Positions 1 to 7,880 of a stretch of DNA of 56,449 bases are shown in pieces. Numbering within the stretch: position 1 is the first letter of the stretch; every line of letters starts with the position of its first letter. The stretch is from NCBI GenBank assembly GCA_963973795.1, contig CAXBAF010000025.1, positions 1 through 56,449 on the forward strand, read 5' to 3'. The notes under the pieces are model-generated. The model worked only from the letters and a program-made list of their open reading frames with translations, was not told the DNA's origin and searched no databases. The position numbers and the translations under genes were made by a program. The stretch is from UBA1926 sp002337215 (lineage in GTDB: Bacteria > Planctomycetota > Phycisphaerae > Phycisphaerales > UBA1924).

Positions 1-1184
1 ATCAGGTCGATCGCCTTGTCGGGCAGGAACCGGTCGGCGATATACCGATGGCTCAACTGGGCGGCGCTGAGGATCGCGCTGTCGAGGATTCGCACGCCGT
101 GGTGTGCCTCGTAGCGCTCCTTCAACCCACGCAGGATCGCGACCGTCTCCTCGACGTTGGGCTGGTCGACCAGGATGGGCTGGAACCGGCGCTCGAACGC
201 GGGGTCCTTCTCGATGTGCTTGCGGTACTCGTCGAGCGTGGTCGCGCCGATGCAGCGGAGCTCGCCCCGCGCCAGCGCTGGCTTGAGCAGGTTGCCGGCG
301 CTCACGGCGCCCTCCGCGGCGCCCGCACCGATGACGGTGTGCAGCTCATCGATGAACATGATGATCTTGCCGTCGCTCGCGGTGACTTCCTTCAGGACGC
401 TCTTGAGGCGTTCCTCGAACTCGCCCCGGTACTTCGCGCCCGCGAGCAGCTGCCCGACATCGAGCGCCATGATCCGCTTGTCGCGCATCCCGTCCGGGCA
501 GTCGCCCTGGACGATCCGCAGCGATAGGCCCTCGGCGATCGCAGTCTTGCCCACGCCGGGCTCACCGATCAACACGGGGTTGTTCTTCGTCCGCCGGCTG
601 AGCACCTGCATGCACCGGCGGATCTCCTCGTCGCGCCCGATGACCGGATCCAGCTTGCCCTGCTGGGCCTTCTCGGTCAGGTCGATCGCGTACTTCTTGA
701 GCGCCTCGTACTGCGTCTCGGAGTCCTGATCGGTGACGTGCTCAACGCCCGAGGCCTTGCGCAACTGCGCGATCGCATCGGCCACGAGCTTCCGCGTGAC
801 GCCGAAGGTCGAGAGGAGTTCCTTGGCGGGCCCCCCCACCTCCGCGAGCGCGAGCAGCAGGTGCTCGGTCGAGACGTAGCTATCGCCGAGCTGCTTGGAC
901 TCCGCGTCCGCCTTCGTCATGATCTCGAGCAGCGCCCGCCCGCCGGACCCCGCGCCGCTGCTGGTGGTGGGCAGCCTGCCCAGCTCGCTGTCGACAACGC
1001 CCGCGATCTGGTCGGCCTTCGCGCCCGTCTTCTCGATGACGCTCCAAACGGGTCCGGATTTCTCGCTCAGGAGCGATGCGAGAACGTGGAGCCCGGTGAC
1101 TTCCGGGTTCTGCCTGCCGACGGCGTCCGCCTGGGCGGCCGCGAGCGTCTGCTGGGCGATGGTGGTGAATCGATCGGTGTGCAT
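1..1184 (-). CDS. clpB: ClpB-type AAA+ disaggregase, N-terminal part (cut by window edge)
   Basis: Unfolding chaperone that, with DnaK, rescues aggregated proteins in the cytoplasm. About 394 residues are visible. The double Clp-N repeat comes first (about residues 1-145), then AAA+ domain 1 with Walker A GEPGVGKT at 207-214 and a Walker B stretch containing FIDELHT. The middle domain and AAA+ 2 lie beyond the window. The ATG at 1184 is preceded by GAGGAGG at good spacing. The frame stays open to base 1, so this is edge truncation and not decay. I saw no CIRCE element in the 209 bases upstream. ClpA or ClpC are alternatives, but the N-domain and the linker into AAA1 (KLDPVIGRDEEIRR) fit ClpB best. 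Confidence 0.93.
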   Translation of the reverse strand, partial: MHTDRFTTIAQQTLAAAQADAVGRQNPEVTGLHVLASLLSEKSGPVWSVIEKTGAKADQIAGVVDSELGRLPTTSSGAGSGGRALLEIMTKADAESKQLGDSYVSTEHLLLALAEVGGPAKELLSTFGVTRKLVADAIAQLRKASGVEHVTDQDSETQYEALKKYAIDLTEKAQQGKLDPVIGRDEEIRRCMQVLSRRTKNNPVLIGEPGVGKTAIAEGLSLRIVQGDCPDGMRDKRIMALDVGQLLAGAKYRGEFEERLKSVLKEVTASDGKIIMFIDELHTVIGAGAAEGAVSAGNLLKPALARGELRCIGATTLDEYRKHIEKDPAFERRFQPILVDQPNVEETVAILRGLKERYEAHHGVRILDSAILSAAQLSHRYIADRFLPDKAIDL

Positions 1185-1393
1185 GATGAACCTCCTCGGC
1201 CTCCCCTCGCGTTCCGGAGGGGATACCGAACAGACCTCATTGCAAGCCGCGCGCCCGACCGATTCACGGCTCTGAACCGCCTTCAGGAGCTCAAAACGCG
1301 ATATATGTCAGCAGGCAACTGCCGTTCTGGCGTTCAATCTGCCAGTGTGGGTCACATGCGCACAAACCGTCGTTTACAGGGAGAATCGAGGTT

Positions 1394-1693
1394 TCAGGCG
1401 GTCACATCGAGCTGGCGCCCGGTCTCGCTTGGTACCGGCTGGGCACTGATCCGCCCCCGGCCCGCGGACAGATCCGAGCTCGGGGTGATCTGCAGGCCCG
1501 ATGAACGCCCCGAAGCCCGGGCCTGGGCCCCCACCGCCGCCGAGTCTTCGATCATCTGCACCGCGGCCTGACCCTCGGCTTCCGCAGCGTCGAGCGTCTT
1601 GCGCGCAACCGCGACCCCGACTTGGTTCCGAAGATCGGCCGAGAACGTGGAACTGAACGCGCTGGACAGGGCAGAAAGCATCGCCGCAGACAT
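1394..1693 (-). CDS. YjfB-like putative motility protein
   Basis: A 99-residue protein. Its N-terminal half is an amphipathic helix with the pattern of the YjfB putative motility family: a run of small residues, then QVGVAVARKTLDAAEAEG and a short acidic end. The biochemical role of the family is unknown; it is usually found in flagellated bacteria. The C-terminal 40 residues are low complexity and not recognisable. The start ATG has only a weak purine stretch (GGGCGGACG) before it. It lies upstream of clpB on the same strand but 209 bases away, so cotranscription is uncertain. Confidence 0.62.
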   Translation of the reverse strand: MSAAMLSALSSAFSSTFSADLRNQVGVAVARKTLDAAEAEGQAAVQMIEDSAAVGAQARASGRSSGLQITPSSDLSAGRGRISAQPVPSETGRQLDVTA

Positions 1694-2170
1694 CGTCCGC
1701 CCGAAGACTCGACTTCAGCGTGAACCACAATATCTGCATTATTCAGAGGTTACGGCTGCTCGACATCCCGGCGTCCGCGTTCGAAACGGTCAGGCCGAAC
1801 CCCAATTCGAGGTGGGTGCCACCGACCGGATCCCCGCCTTCCACTCGGAGGAGGCTTGGCGTTCGCCCGGTAATTCGGGAGGCTCCCGTGAGGTCAGAAA
1901 GGTTCAAACATTCACCGTTCGGACGCGGACGCCAGGATGTCGAGCCACTGTGCGCAGTCTACCTCGCACGGATCCGCTTTCCGCGCGACTTCCTGCGAAG
2001 ACACGCGATTATCATGTCGGCCCGATCCCCCGCCCGGCGTGAACGCGGGCCACACGATCTGAGATCGGTTTTTTTCTGACCCACCGCGGCACCCAGGGCG
2101 GGGGATGCTGGTATCCTCCCCGGCGTCGTGCGGTGCTCGGGCCCGACCAGGGGAGGTGGATCCGAGGCCG
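1694..2170. other. Intergenic region without a recognisable gene
   Basis: No reading frame here has convincing protein character; those present are arginine/proline-rich shadow frames. The region separates two divergent genes and should hold their promoters. A short hairpin (CGATCT-G-AGATCG, 2055-2067) followed by seven T lies at its right end, but no plus-strand gene precedes it. Confidence 0.5.
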
Positions 2171-2241
2171 TGCGGGTGGTTCTGGAAGGATCACCCGCAA
2201 GCGACGCCCTCGTGGTGCGGGGTGGGATGGCCCCAGAACCA
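2171..2241 (+). promoter_or_regulatory. Structured leader of the small lipoprotein gene
   Basis: Two perfect inverted repeats share bases. TGCGGGTG (2171-2178) pairs with CACCCGCA (2192-2199). TGGTTCTGG (2177-2185) pairs with CCAGAACCA (2233-2241). Because they overlap at 2177-2178 and the second arm fills the first loop, the two stems cannot form together in full. They lie 47-117 bases before the lipoprotein start, as expected for a folded 5' leader. No known riboswitch or SRP core was recognised. Confidence 0.4.
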
Positions 2242-2287
2242 GGCCGCTGAAGCACGCTCTCCGGCGCGGCCACGATAGGAGTCCAGC

Positions 2288-2566
2288 ATGCAGTTCCGTT
2301 CGAACCGTACTCGTTTCCTCGTCGCCGCTCTCGGCGTTGCAGGCGTCTCCGTCGCAGCGCTCTCGGGCTGCTCGAAGACCGGCATCGCGGCGCTGCGCGC
2401 CGATCCGACACCCGAACTGCTCACTTCGGTCGAGTCGCCGACCGAGTCCGCCAACTCGTACGCGATCCAGAAGAACCTGAACCTTCGCATGATGCTCGAC
2501 GACGCCGCCCGCGTGATCTATATCGATCGCCCGAGCCGACTCAACCCGGCCCCGATCCCGGATTGA
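2288..2566 (+). CDS. Small predicted lipoprotein
   Basis: A 92-residue protein with a clear lipoprotein signal peptide: positive N-terminus, hydrophobic stretch from about residue 10, and lipobox LSGC with the lipidated cysteine at about 28. The mature part is about 65 residues, ends in RLNPAPIPD and has no domain I recognise. AGGAG at 2277-2281 sits 6 bases before the ATG, which fixes the start. The upstream leader is unusually structured. It should be exported and anchored to a membrane; the function is unknown. Confidence 0.72.
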   Translation: MQFRSNRTRFLVAALGVAGVSVAALSGCSKTGIAALRADPTPELLTSVESPTESANSYAIQKNLNLRMMLDDAARVIYIDRPSRLNPAPIPD

Positions 2567-2651
2567 TCATCGCGACCGGCGAGGCCCTCACAGCCAAAAC
2601 CATTCAATCCGGCGGGCCGTGATCCTGACACGCCCGCTGGAACTTCCCGGC

Positions 2652-2672
2652 AATCACACCAGCGGTGTGATT
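2652..2672. terminator. Hairpin between convergent genes
   Basis: A perfect 9-bp stem AATCACACC / GGTGTGATT with loop AGC lies 85 bases after the lipoprotein stop. The following T run is only three bases, so this is a weak intrinsic terminator or a bidirectional stem. Confidence 0.4.
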
Positions 2673-2829
2673 TCGGGGATGCGGTACCAAAGCACGGCGG
2701 ATCCCGGCTTCCGAAATAGGAAAGCGGGAACCGCCGTGTGTTCTGTAATCCCTGCACCAAACCGAGACGAGCCGTCCCGCCGCCTGATCCCCGAGGGCAT
2801 CGCCCCGGGAATCAACGGCCGAACATTCG

Positions 2830-3282
2830 TCACTTCGTCGTGTACTGGCCGCGCGAGACCTTGCGGAACCGCGGATCCTTGATGAGCGTCTGGTTCACGA
2901 TGGTGCGGAAGCTCGACGACGTGGTCTGGTAGCCGGCCCGCTGGACCTCTTCGGCCGCCTCGGTCACCGACATCGTCGTGTTCTTCAGCAGGTTGACCAG
3001 CGCCTCGCTGAGGCTCGAGTCGTTCCGGGGACGACGGCGCGGCTGACCGCCCGCCGTGACACCGAATGCCCCGGCGCCGCCGAGCGACTGGATCTCATCC
3101 TCGACGTCGCGGACCTGGGTGAGCAGGCGATCCCTCTTGCTGACAAGACGCTTCATGTCCCGCTCACGGCGACGCATCTCGCGCTGGAGTTCATCGAACG
3201 AGAGATTGTCGAGCGATGATCCGGAAGGCTTGCTCGCCTTGGTTTTCTTGGAAGTTTTCTTTGTTGATTTCTTCTTCGCCAT
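2830..3282 (-). CDS. Lysine-rich winged-helix DNA-binding protein (HARE-HTH-like)
   Basis: A 150-residue protein in three parts. The N-terminus (1-22) is rich in Lys/Ser/Thr like a histone H1 tail. A charged coiled coil follows (about 30-70). The C-terminal domain (about 90-150) contains TEAAEEVQRAGYQTTSS and ends FRKVSRGQYTTK, resembling HARE-HTH winged-helix domains. This suggests a nucleoid-associated or regulatory DNA-binding protein. The ATG at 3282 is preferred over an upstream in-frame start because AAGGTGG precedes it and the Lys-rich tail begins there. It lies downstream of parB on the same strand, 199 bases away. The binding target is not known. Confidence 0.68.
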   Translation of the reverse strand: MAKKKSTKKTSKKTKASKPSGSSLDNLSFDELQREMRRRERDMKRLVSKRDRLLTQVRDVEDEIQSLGGAGAFGVTAGGQPRRRPRNDSSLSEALVNLLKNTTMSVTEAAEEVQRAGYQTTSSSFRTIVNQTLIKDPRFRKVSRGQYTTK

Positions 3283-3481
3283 TATGGCCACCTTTTTGTG
3301 ACGATTCACCGGACCAAACACCGTACAATCAATAGGTTCCGGCTTCCCTACGCTCGCGAGTCTAGGCGCAACGGTGTGTTCGATCCGATTTCGTCGCAAT
3401 CTATGGAGAAGATGCTCTGATATCTGAACAAAAATGAGAGTGCCGAATCTGTGTCTTTCTAGTTTAGGTGCCCCGATCTAT

Positions 3482-4567
3482 CTAGTCAGAACTACCCGGG
3501 TCGAAACCGATCCGAGACATCAGGTCATCGAAGTGATCCAGGTCGAAGAAGCGGAGCTGGATCGCGCCTTTCCCGGAACGATCGACGCGCAGCGAGACCT
3601 TTGTGCCCAGGTGTTCGCCGAGTCTCTTCTCGAGTGCGCGGGTCTCCACATCGCCCATGCCGTCATCCACCGTGCCGTTCCGCGTGGCTGTGCCCGGGGT
3701 CTCGCCGCGCTGCTTGAGCCGGCGCGCTTCCTCTTCAAGCCGGCGGACGCTCCATCCCTCCCGGCTCGCACGCGTCGCGGTCTCCACCCGCGCCGGTCCC
3801 TCGGGAAGCGACAGGAGCGCCTTGCCGTGCCCCAGTCCGAGCAGGCCCGTTGCGAGCATGTCACGGACCGGCGCCTCAAGCTCGGCGAGCCGAAGAAGGT
3901 TCGAGACCGACGAACGGTCGAGACCGACCCGCTCGGCGACAACCGACTGGCTGAATCCGAACGTGTCAATGAGCCGCCTGATCGCGTCCGCCCGCTCGAT
4001 GGGATTCAGATCCTCCCGCTGCAGATTCTCGATGAGCGCCGTCTCCGCGGCGGACTGCTCGTCGATGTCCACGACCAACGCCGGGATGTCCTCGAGCCCG
4101 GCAAGCCGTGACGCGCGCCATCGCCGCTCCCCCGCGACGAGCTCATACTCGCCATCGGGGTCTGGGCGGACAGTAATCGGCTGGATCACGCCGACCGAGC
4201 GGATGGATGACGCGAGCGACTCGAGCGCCGCATCATCAAAGACCGCGCGAGGCTGGTGCCGCCCGGGCCTGATCGACTCGAGCGGGATGCGCCGGACACC
4301 AGGGGTAACATCTTTGCCAGAAAGGTTTTGCGAGCGATCGCGAACATCGGCGGCCGATGGAACGTCCGATAATTTTTGATCAACCAACGCCCCTTGGGGT
4401 GCCGATCCGGGCTGTGCGTTGATTGCCTGTGACTCGGGCTCGGGAACAGCGGAAGGCTGAAGAACCGGAGCGGGACGGCTGGTCGCGCCCGCGTCGAGCA
4501 TCGCGCTCAGTCCCTTGCCCAGTCTCTTCTTTGCCGGCTTTTTCGCCGACTTCTTTGACGGATTCAT
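3482..4567 (-). CDS. parB: Chromosome-partitioning protein ParB
   Basis: A 361-residue ParB that binds parS sites, uses CTP to load as a sliding clamp and helps segregate the origin. Visible parts: Lys-rich N-terminus with the RLGKGLSAML segment that normally contacts ParA; CTP-binding motif GERRWRA at 146-152 and ENLQREDLNP at 180-189; a HTH near 205-226; and a C-terminal dimerisation domain. AAGGAGG stands just before the ATG at 4567, which excludes the longer upstream frame. No parA gene is in the window, so its partner must be elsewhere. Two parS-like palindromes lie immediately upstream. Confidence 0.96.
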   Translation of the reverse strand: MNPSKKSAKKPAKKRLGKGLSAMLDAGATSRPAPVLQPSAVPEPESQAINAQPGSAPQGALVDQKLSDVPSAADVRDRSQNLSGKDVTPGVRRIPLESIRPGRHQPRAVFDDAALESLASSIRSVGVIQPITVRPDPDGEYELVAGERRWRASRLAGLEDIPALVVDIDEQSAAETALIENLQREDLNPIERADAIRRLIDTFGFSQSVVAERVGLDRSSVSNLLRLAELEAPVRDMLATGLLGLGHGKALLSLPEGPARVETATRASREGWSVRRLEEEARRLKQRGETPGTATRNGTVDDGMGDVETRALEKRLGEHLGTKVSLRVDRSGKGAIQLRFFDLDHFDDLMSRIGFDPGSSD

Positions 4568-4704
4568 TCGGCCTCCTTGCCAGTTCAGTGATACACAATC
4601 GCAATCGCGTTCGACGCCGCCAATCGTACCGCCATGAACCACCGCGCGCGATCACGCGGCGTCACGACAGACACAGTTCGGTACAGAAAGTCCCGGCAGG
4701 GGGG

Positions 4705-4720
4705 CGTTCCACGTGGAACG
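4705..4720. promoter_or_regulatory. parS-like site 1
   Basis: The perfect 16-bp palindrome CGTTCCACGTGGAACG differs from the generic parS pattern TGTTYCACGTGRAACA only at its two outer bases. It lies between parB and the ABC ATPase gene, 138 bases before the parB start. Confidence 0.8.
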
Positions 4721-4732
4721 GGCGACGGGGAC

Positions 4733-5809
4733 TCACGCCTCGATGAGCGCGATCTCGTCCGGGTCGGCGGTCAGGGCGATCGGCTTGCCGACCTCCGGGA
4801 CCGAAGTCACGCCACGGCGGCCGTGCACCATCGCGAGAATGTTTCGCTCCCCCACCATCGCTTCGACGTGCGTGGACTCGCCGAGGAAGGTGGTCGCGCT
4901 CACGGTGCCATGGAGCGCGTGGGGGTGCTCGGAGCCGACGAGCGACCAGGACTCGGGACGGATCGAGCACCGGACGGGTGAACCCGCGGGGCAATCGGAG
5001 TGGGGGAGCGGGAGATTTCCGAAGGGTGTTTCCACGTGGAACCCCCCCGCCTCCACTCCCAGCGTGCCCTCGATGATGTTGGTCTCGCCCAGGAAATCGG
5101 CCACGAACTTGTTCTTGGGACGGTAATACGCGTCCGCCGGCGCAGCGATCTGCTCGACACACCCGCTCCGAAGGATCGCCAACCGATCGGCGACGCTCAT
5201 CGCCTCTTTCTGATCGTGGGTCACATAGACGGTGGTGATGCCGCTGTCCTTGCAGGTCCGGCGGATCTCGTTGCGGAGCTCGCCCCGGAGCTTCGCGTCG
5301 AGATTGCTCAACGGTTCATCGAGCAGGAGAACTTCCGGCCTGATCACCAACGCCCTCGCGAGCGCGACGCGCTGCTGTTGACCACCCGAGAGCTGCGTGG
5401 GCTTGCGATCGGCATACTGGGTCATCTGCACGGATTCGAGCGCCGCACCAACCTGCTTCTTTTGTTCTGTTTTTGATAGGTTTCGGATCTTGAGGCCGAA
5501 CGCGACGTTGTCGGCGACCGACATGTGCGGCCAGAGCGCGTACGACTGGAAGACCATCCCGGTGTTCCGCTTGTTGGCGGGCGTAGACGTCACATCGCGA
5601 TCATTGAAATAGATCGAGCCTTTGGTGGGATCGATGAATCCCGCGATCATGCGGAGCAGCGTTGTTTTCCCGCAGCCCGACGGGCCGAGCAGGAAGAACA
5701 GCTCGCCCGGCTCGATCTGCAGGGAGATGTCATCGACGGCGGTGGTGGTGCCGCCGCCGTGCGCTCGGAATGCTTTGGTCAGGTTCTCGATGCGGATCGT
5801 GCAGGTCAT
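4733..5809 (-). CDS. ABC transporter ATP-binding protein (Fe3+/polyamine/sugar-type importer ATPase)
   Basis: A 358-residue ATPase of the CUT1/PotA/FbpC type. Walker A GPSGCGKT is at 42-49, the Q-loop in MVFQSYALWPHMS, signature LSGGQQQR at 139-146, Walker B LLLDEP at 160-165, and the H-loop in VTHDQKEA. A C-terminal TOBE-like regulatory domain runs from about 240. No permease or binding protein is adjacent, so the substrate cannot be told. The ATG at 5809 is chosen over a TTG three codons upstream; neither has a clear Shine-Dalgarno sequence. A parS-like palindrome lies within the coding region (5030-5041). Confidence 0.9.
   Translation of the reverse strand: MTCTIRIENLTKAFRAHGGGTTTAVDDISLQIEPGELFFLLGPSGCGKTTLLRMIAGFIDPTKGSIYFNDRDVTSTPANKRNTGMVFQSYALWPHMSVADNVAFGLKIRNLSKTEQKKQVGAALESVQMTQYADRKPTQLSGGQQQRVALARALVIRPEVLLLDEPLSNLDAKLRGELRNEIRRTCKDSGITTVYVTHDQKEAMSVADRLAILRSGCVEQIAAPADAYYRPKNKFVADFLGETNIIEGTLGVEAGGFHVETPFGNLPLPHSDCPAGSPVRCSIRPESWSLVGSEHPHALHGTVSATTFLGESTHVEAMVGERNILAMVHGRRGVTSVPEVGKPIALTADPDEIALIEA
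5028..5043. promoter_or_regulatory. parS-like site 2 (inside the ABC ATPase gene)
   Basis: The 12-bp palindrome TTCCACGTGGAA at 5030-5041 has the same core as site 1 and lies about 320 bases from it. The outer bases match parS less well (3 mismatches in 16). It is read in frame as Phe-His-Val-Glu within the TOBE region. Confidence 0.6.
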
Positions 5810-5937
5810 AGGCCGCAAGCGTATCGGGGCCGCCGGTCAAAGGGGAGGCTCGGCCCATCGGTGAATCGCCCGGACATCCTGAGGGCGAAGCGCACGAACT
5901 GGAACCCGAGTGCTGGATCGAGCGGCACGGGTCGGCG

Positions 5938-6432
5938 ATGTTCGCCTTCGCGCGGCTCCGGCTCCCGAGCGCGGACCTCGCAGAAGAGGCGGTGCAAAGG
6001 GCGCTCGTCGGGGCGTGGCGCTCCCGGGACTCGTTCGAGGGCCGATCGAGCGAGCAGACCTGGCTCATCGGGATTCTTCGGTACAAAGTCCTCGATCTGC
6101 TCCGCGAGCGAGCCCGCCGTGCTGGTCATCACGCCATTGAGCAGTGGGGCGGCGGAGACGAGCCCGCCGGGATCGACCGCCAGGCCGGCGACCACACGAC
6201 GTGCGACGCGGATGCCACACGGCGAGCGATCGAGGATGCGTTGCAGACGCTCCCCGAACCCATGCGAACAGCGCTCGTGCTCCGCGAGATCGATGGGCTT
6301 CCGGGCAAAAATGTCTGTGAGATTCTGGATGTATCCGAGACGAATCTGTGGACGATGATCCACCGGGCGAAGTCTCGCCTCAGAGAACTGTTATCGGATC
6401 ACGCCAGCCGGGAGCGGGACGGGCCCGGCTGA
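5938..6432 (+). CDS. ECF-family RNA polymerase sigma factor
   Basis: Sigma-70 family factor with region 2 (RLPSADLAEEAVQRALVGAW and TWLIGILRYKVLDLLRE) and region 4 with its HTH (about residues 95-150, containing LPEPMRTALVLREIDG). The ATG at 5938 gives 164 residues, but the conserved region 2.1 appears to begin upstream: the in-frame codons before it read CWIERHGSA. That extension has no ATG, GTG or TTG before the stop at 5809-5811, so the true start is uncertain. It is followed 56 bases later by an anti-sigma gene. Which promoters it serves is not visible. Confidence 0.85.
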   Translation: MFAFARLRLPSADLAEEAVQRALVGAWRSRDSFEGRSSEQTWLIGILRYKVLDLLRERARRAGHHAIEQWGGGDEPAGIDRQAGDHTTCDADATRRAIEDALQTLPEPMRTALVLREIDGLPGKNVCEILDVSETNLWTMIHRAKSRLRELLSDHASRERDGPG

Positions 6433-6488
6433 TCCCGCCCACACAGGGTGTGTTTGGCAGTGTGTTTACGTGTAAGGTGCTTCCGACG

Positions 6489-6794
6489 ATGTGGTTGCGA
6501 TCGATCTGGTACATCCTGACGCTGCGGTGCGACGAAGCCGACCGGCTCCGCGCGGTCGCGCGCCCGGGTGAACTGGAACGGCATCAGGTGATCGCCGAGC
6601 GGATCCACCGGAGTTTGTGCGCCGGGTGCCGGCGGGCGTCCCGGGAGCTCGAGGCGATCGACCAGGGGCTCCGTGACCTGCGGGGCGACGAGGCACGAAC
6701 GCACCCGGAGTGGGACGCCGGGCGGCGCGATCGGCTCGAGGCATCCCTCTTCGATGAGATCGCCTCGGAGAGGCCGCCCGGCGAGCGCGGCTAG
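6489..6794 (+). CDS. Zinc-binding anti-sigma factor
   Basis: A 101-residue protein directly after the sigma gene. It carries an N-terminal RCDEA cysteine and the HRSLCAGC segment, which together match the HX3CX2C zinc anti-sigma motif typical of small planctomycete anti-sigma factors. No transmembrane helix is evident beyond a hydrophobic N-terminus (LRSIWYILTL), so it is probably soluble or membrane-associated. AAGGTG 9 bases before the ATG at 6489 supports this start rather than the frame overlapping the sigma gene. By family it should bind and hold the sigma factor and release it on a signal. Confidence 0.75.
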   Translation: MWLRSIWYILTLRCDEADRLRAVARPGELERHQVIAERIHRSLCAGCRRASRELEAIDQGLRDLRGDEARTHPEWDAGRRDRLEASLFDEIASERPPGERG

Positions 6795-6932
6795 TTGTCG
6801 CCCACCGGTGGTGGACGCCCGCTTCTTCGATTCTTTTCATGATCGCTGCAAGGTCCGGCGGGCCCTGGCGGACTCACTCTCGCCTCCCGCGTGCGGGGGC
6901 AGGAGCGAGACACAACCAAAGGGATCAAAGAC

Positions 6933-7715
6933 ATGAAGACGAATTCAGTGAGCGTCGGCGCGATCGTTCTGTCCATGATGAGCGGGGCGGCGGCCGCGGG
7001 CAACGCAGACCTGTCGGTCACCATCGAGAACATGGGGCCCGCGGGCGGGTTCAGTTTCACCCCGCTCTGGCTCGCCGCCCACGACGGCGGGTTCGACGCG
7101 TTCGACGCGGGATCCGCGGGCGGCCCGGGCATCACCGCGATCGCCGAGGGGGGCGACACGAGCGTGATCTCCGCGACTTTCGCGGGCTCGGGTGTCGACG
7201 CAACGATCGCCCAGACCACCGGCGCCCCGGTCTTCAGCCCGGGCGAATCGCAGTCCGCGGTCTTCAACGTGGGCGACGCGAGCGTGAATCGTTACCTCTC
7301 CTTCGCCTCGATGGTCGTGCCGAGCAACGACCTGTTCTTCGGTAACGACGACGCGATGGCGTACGAGGTCTTCGACGCTGCGGGGAACTTCAACGGCCCG
7401 TTCGAGATCCTGATCTTCGGGGGCGACGTCTACGACAACGGGAGCGAGATCAACGACGCGGCCGGCGGCGCGGCCTTCAGCGCGCTGGGCGGCTCGGGCG
7501 TCAGCGAGGGCGGCGTGATCACGCGGTTCTTCGACGGCGCCGGCGCTCAGGCCTACCTCGCGTCGTTCCTGGGGACCGAGACCGCGGACGGGAACACGAT
7601 CGGCGCAGGCTTCGACGAAAGCACGCTGATCGCCAGGATCACCGTTGTTCCCGCGCCCGCCGGGTTCGGTCTGCTGGCGCTGGGCGGGGTCGTGGCGGCC
7701 CGCCGGCGTCGCTGA
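6933..7715 (+). CDS. Secreted spondin-domain protein with PEP-CTERM-like tail
   Basis: A 260-residue exported protein. A signal peptide (about 1-22, ending AAAAG) is followed by a spondin-N-like domain beginning VTIENMGPAGGFSFTPLW. The C-terminus, VPAPAGFGLLALGGVVAARR plus further arginines, is a short motif, a hydrophobic helix and a basic end, as in PEP-CTERM sorting signals handled by exosortase. It should be exported and anchored or released at the surface. A strong terminator follows at 7773-7825. No exosortase gene is in the window. Confidence 0.78.
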   Translation: MKTNSVSVGAIVLSMMSGAAAAGNADLSVTIENMGPAGGFSFTPLWLAAHDGGFDAFDAGSAGGPGITAIAEGGDTSVISATFAGSGVDATIAQTTGAPVFSPGESQSAVFNVGDASVNRYLSFASMVVPSNDLFFGNDDAMAYEVFDAAGNFNGPFEILIFGGDVYDNGSEINDAAGGAAFSALGGSGVSEGGVITRFFDGAGAQAYLASFLGTETADGNTIGAGFDESTLIARITVVPAPAGFGLLALGGVVAARRRR

Positions 7716-7772
7716 TCGATCCCTCATCACACCGCCTGATCCCGCTCACACGGGTGTTCCCTCTCAGGCGTT

Positions 7773-7825
7773 CCCGCCCCGCGCTGCGGCCCCGATGCTT
7801 TGGGGGTCGCGGGCGGGGTGTTTTT
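7773..7825 (+). terminator. Intrinsic terminator after the spondin/PEP-CTERM gene
   Basis: A GC-rich stem with one bulged C (7773-7783 against 7808-7818) encloses an inner CCCC/GGGG pairing, and is followed by G and five T at 7821-7825. It lies 58 bases after the stop and 56 bases before the next gene. Confidence 0.65.
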
Positions 7826-7880
7826 GATTCAACGCCGGCGATCATGCCGGTCCACGCCAGCGGCGCGGTACAGTCGCACC

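Noticed and set aside
1327..1345. CTGGC-N9-GCCAG inverted repeat upstream of clpB considered as a CIRCE element
   Set aside because: The spacing fits, but the arms are only 5 bp and do not resemble TTAGCACTC/GAGTGCTAA.
2055..2075. Short stem followed by seven T, like an intrinsic terminator
   Set aside because: No plus-strand gene lies upstream to terminate and the stem is very short and AT-rich.
2171..2199. GGAA-loop hairpin considered as the SRP RNA core
   Set aside because: The conserved AGCAG side of the SRP symmetric loop is missing, and the stem is fully paired.
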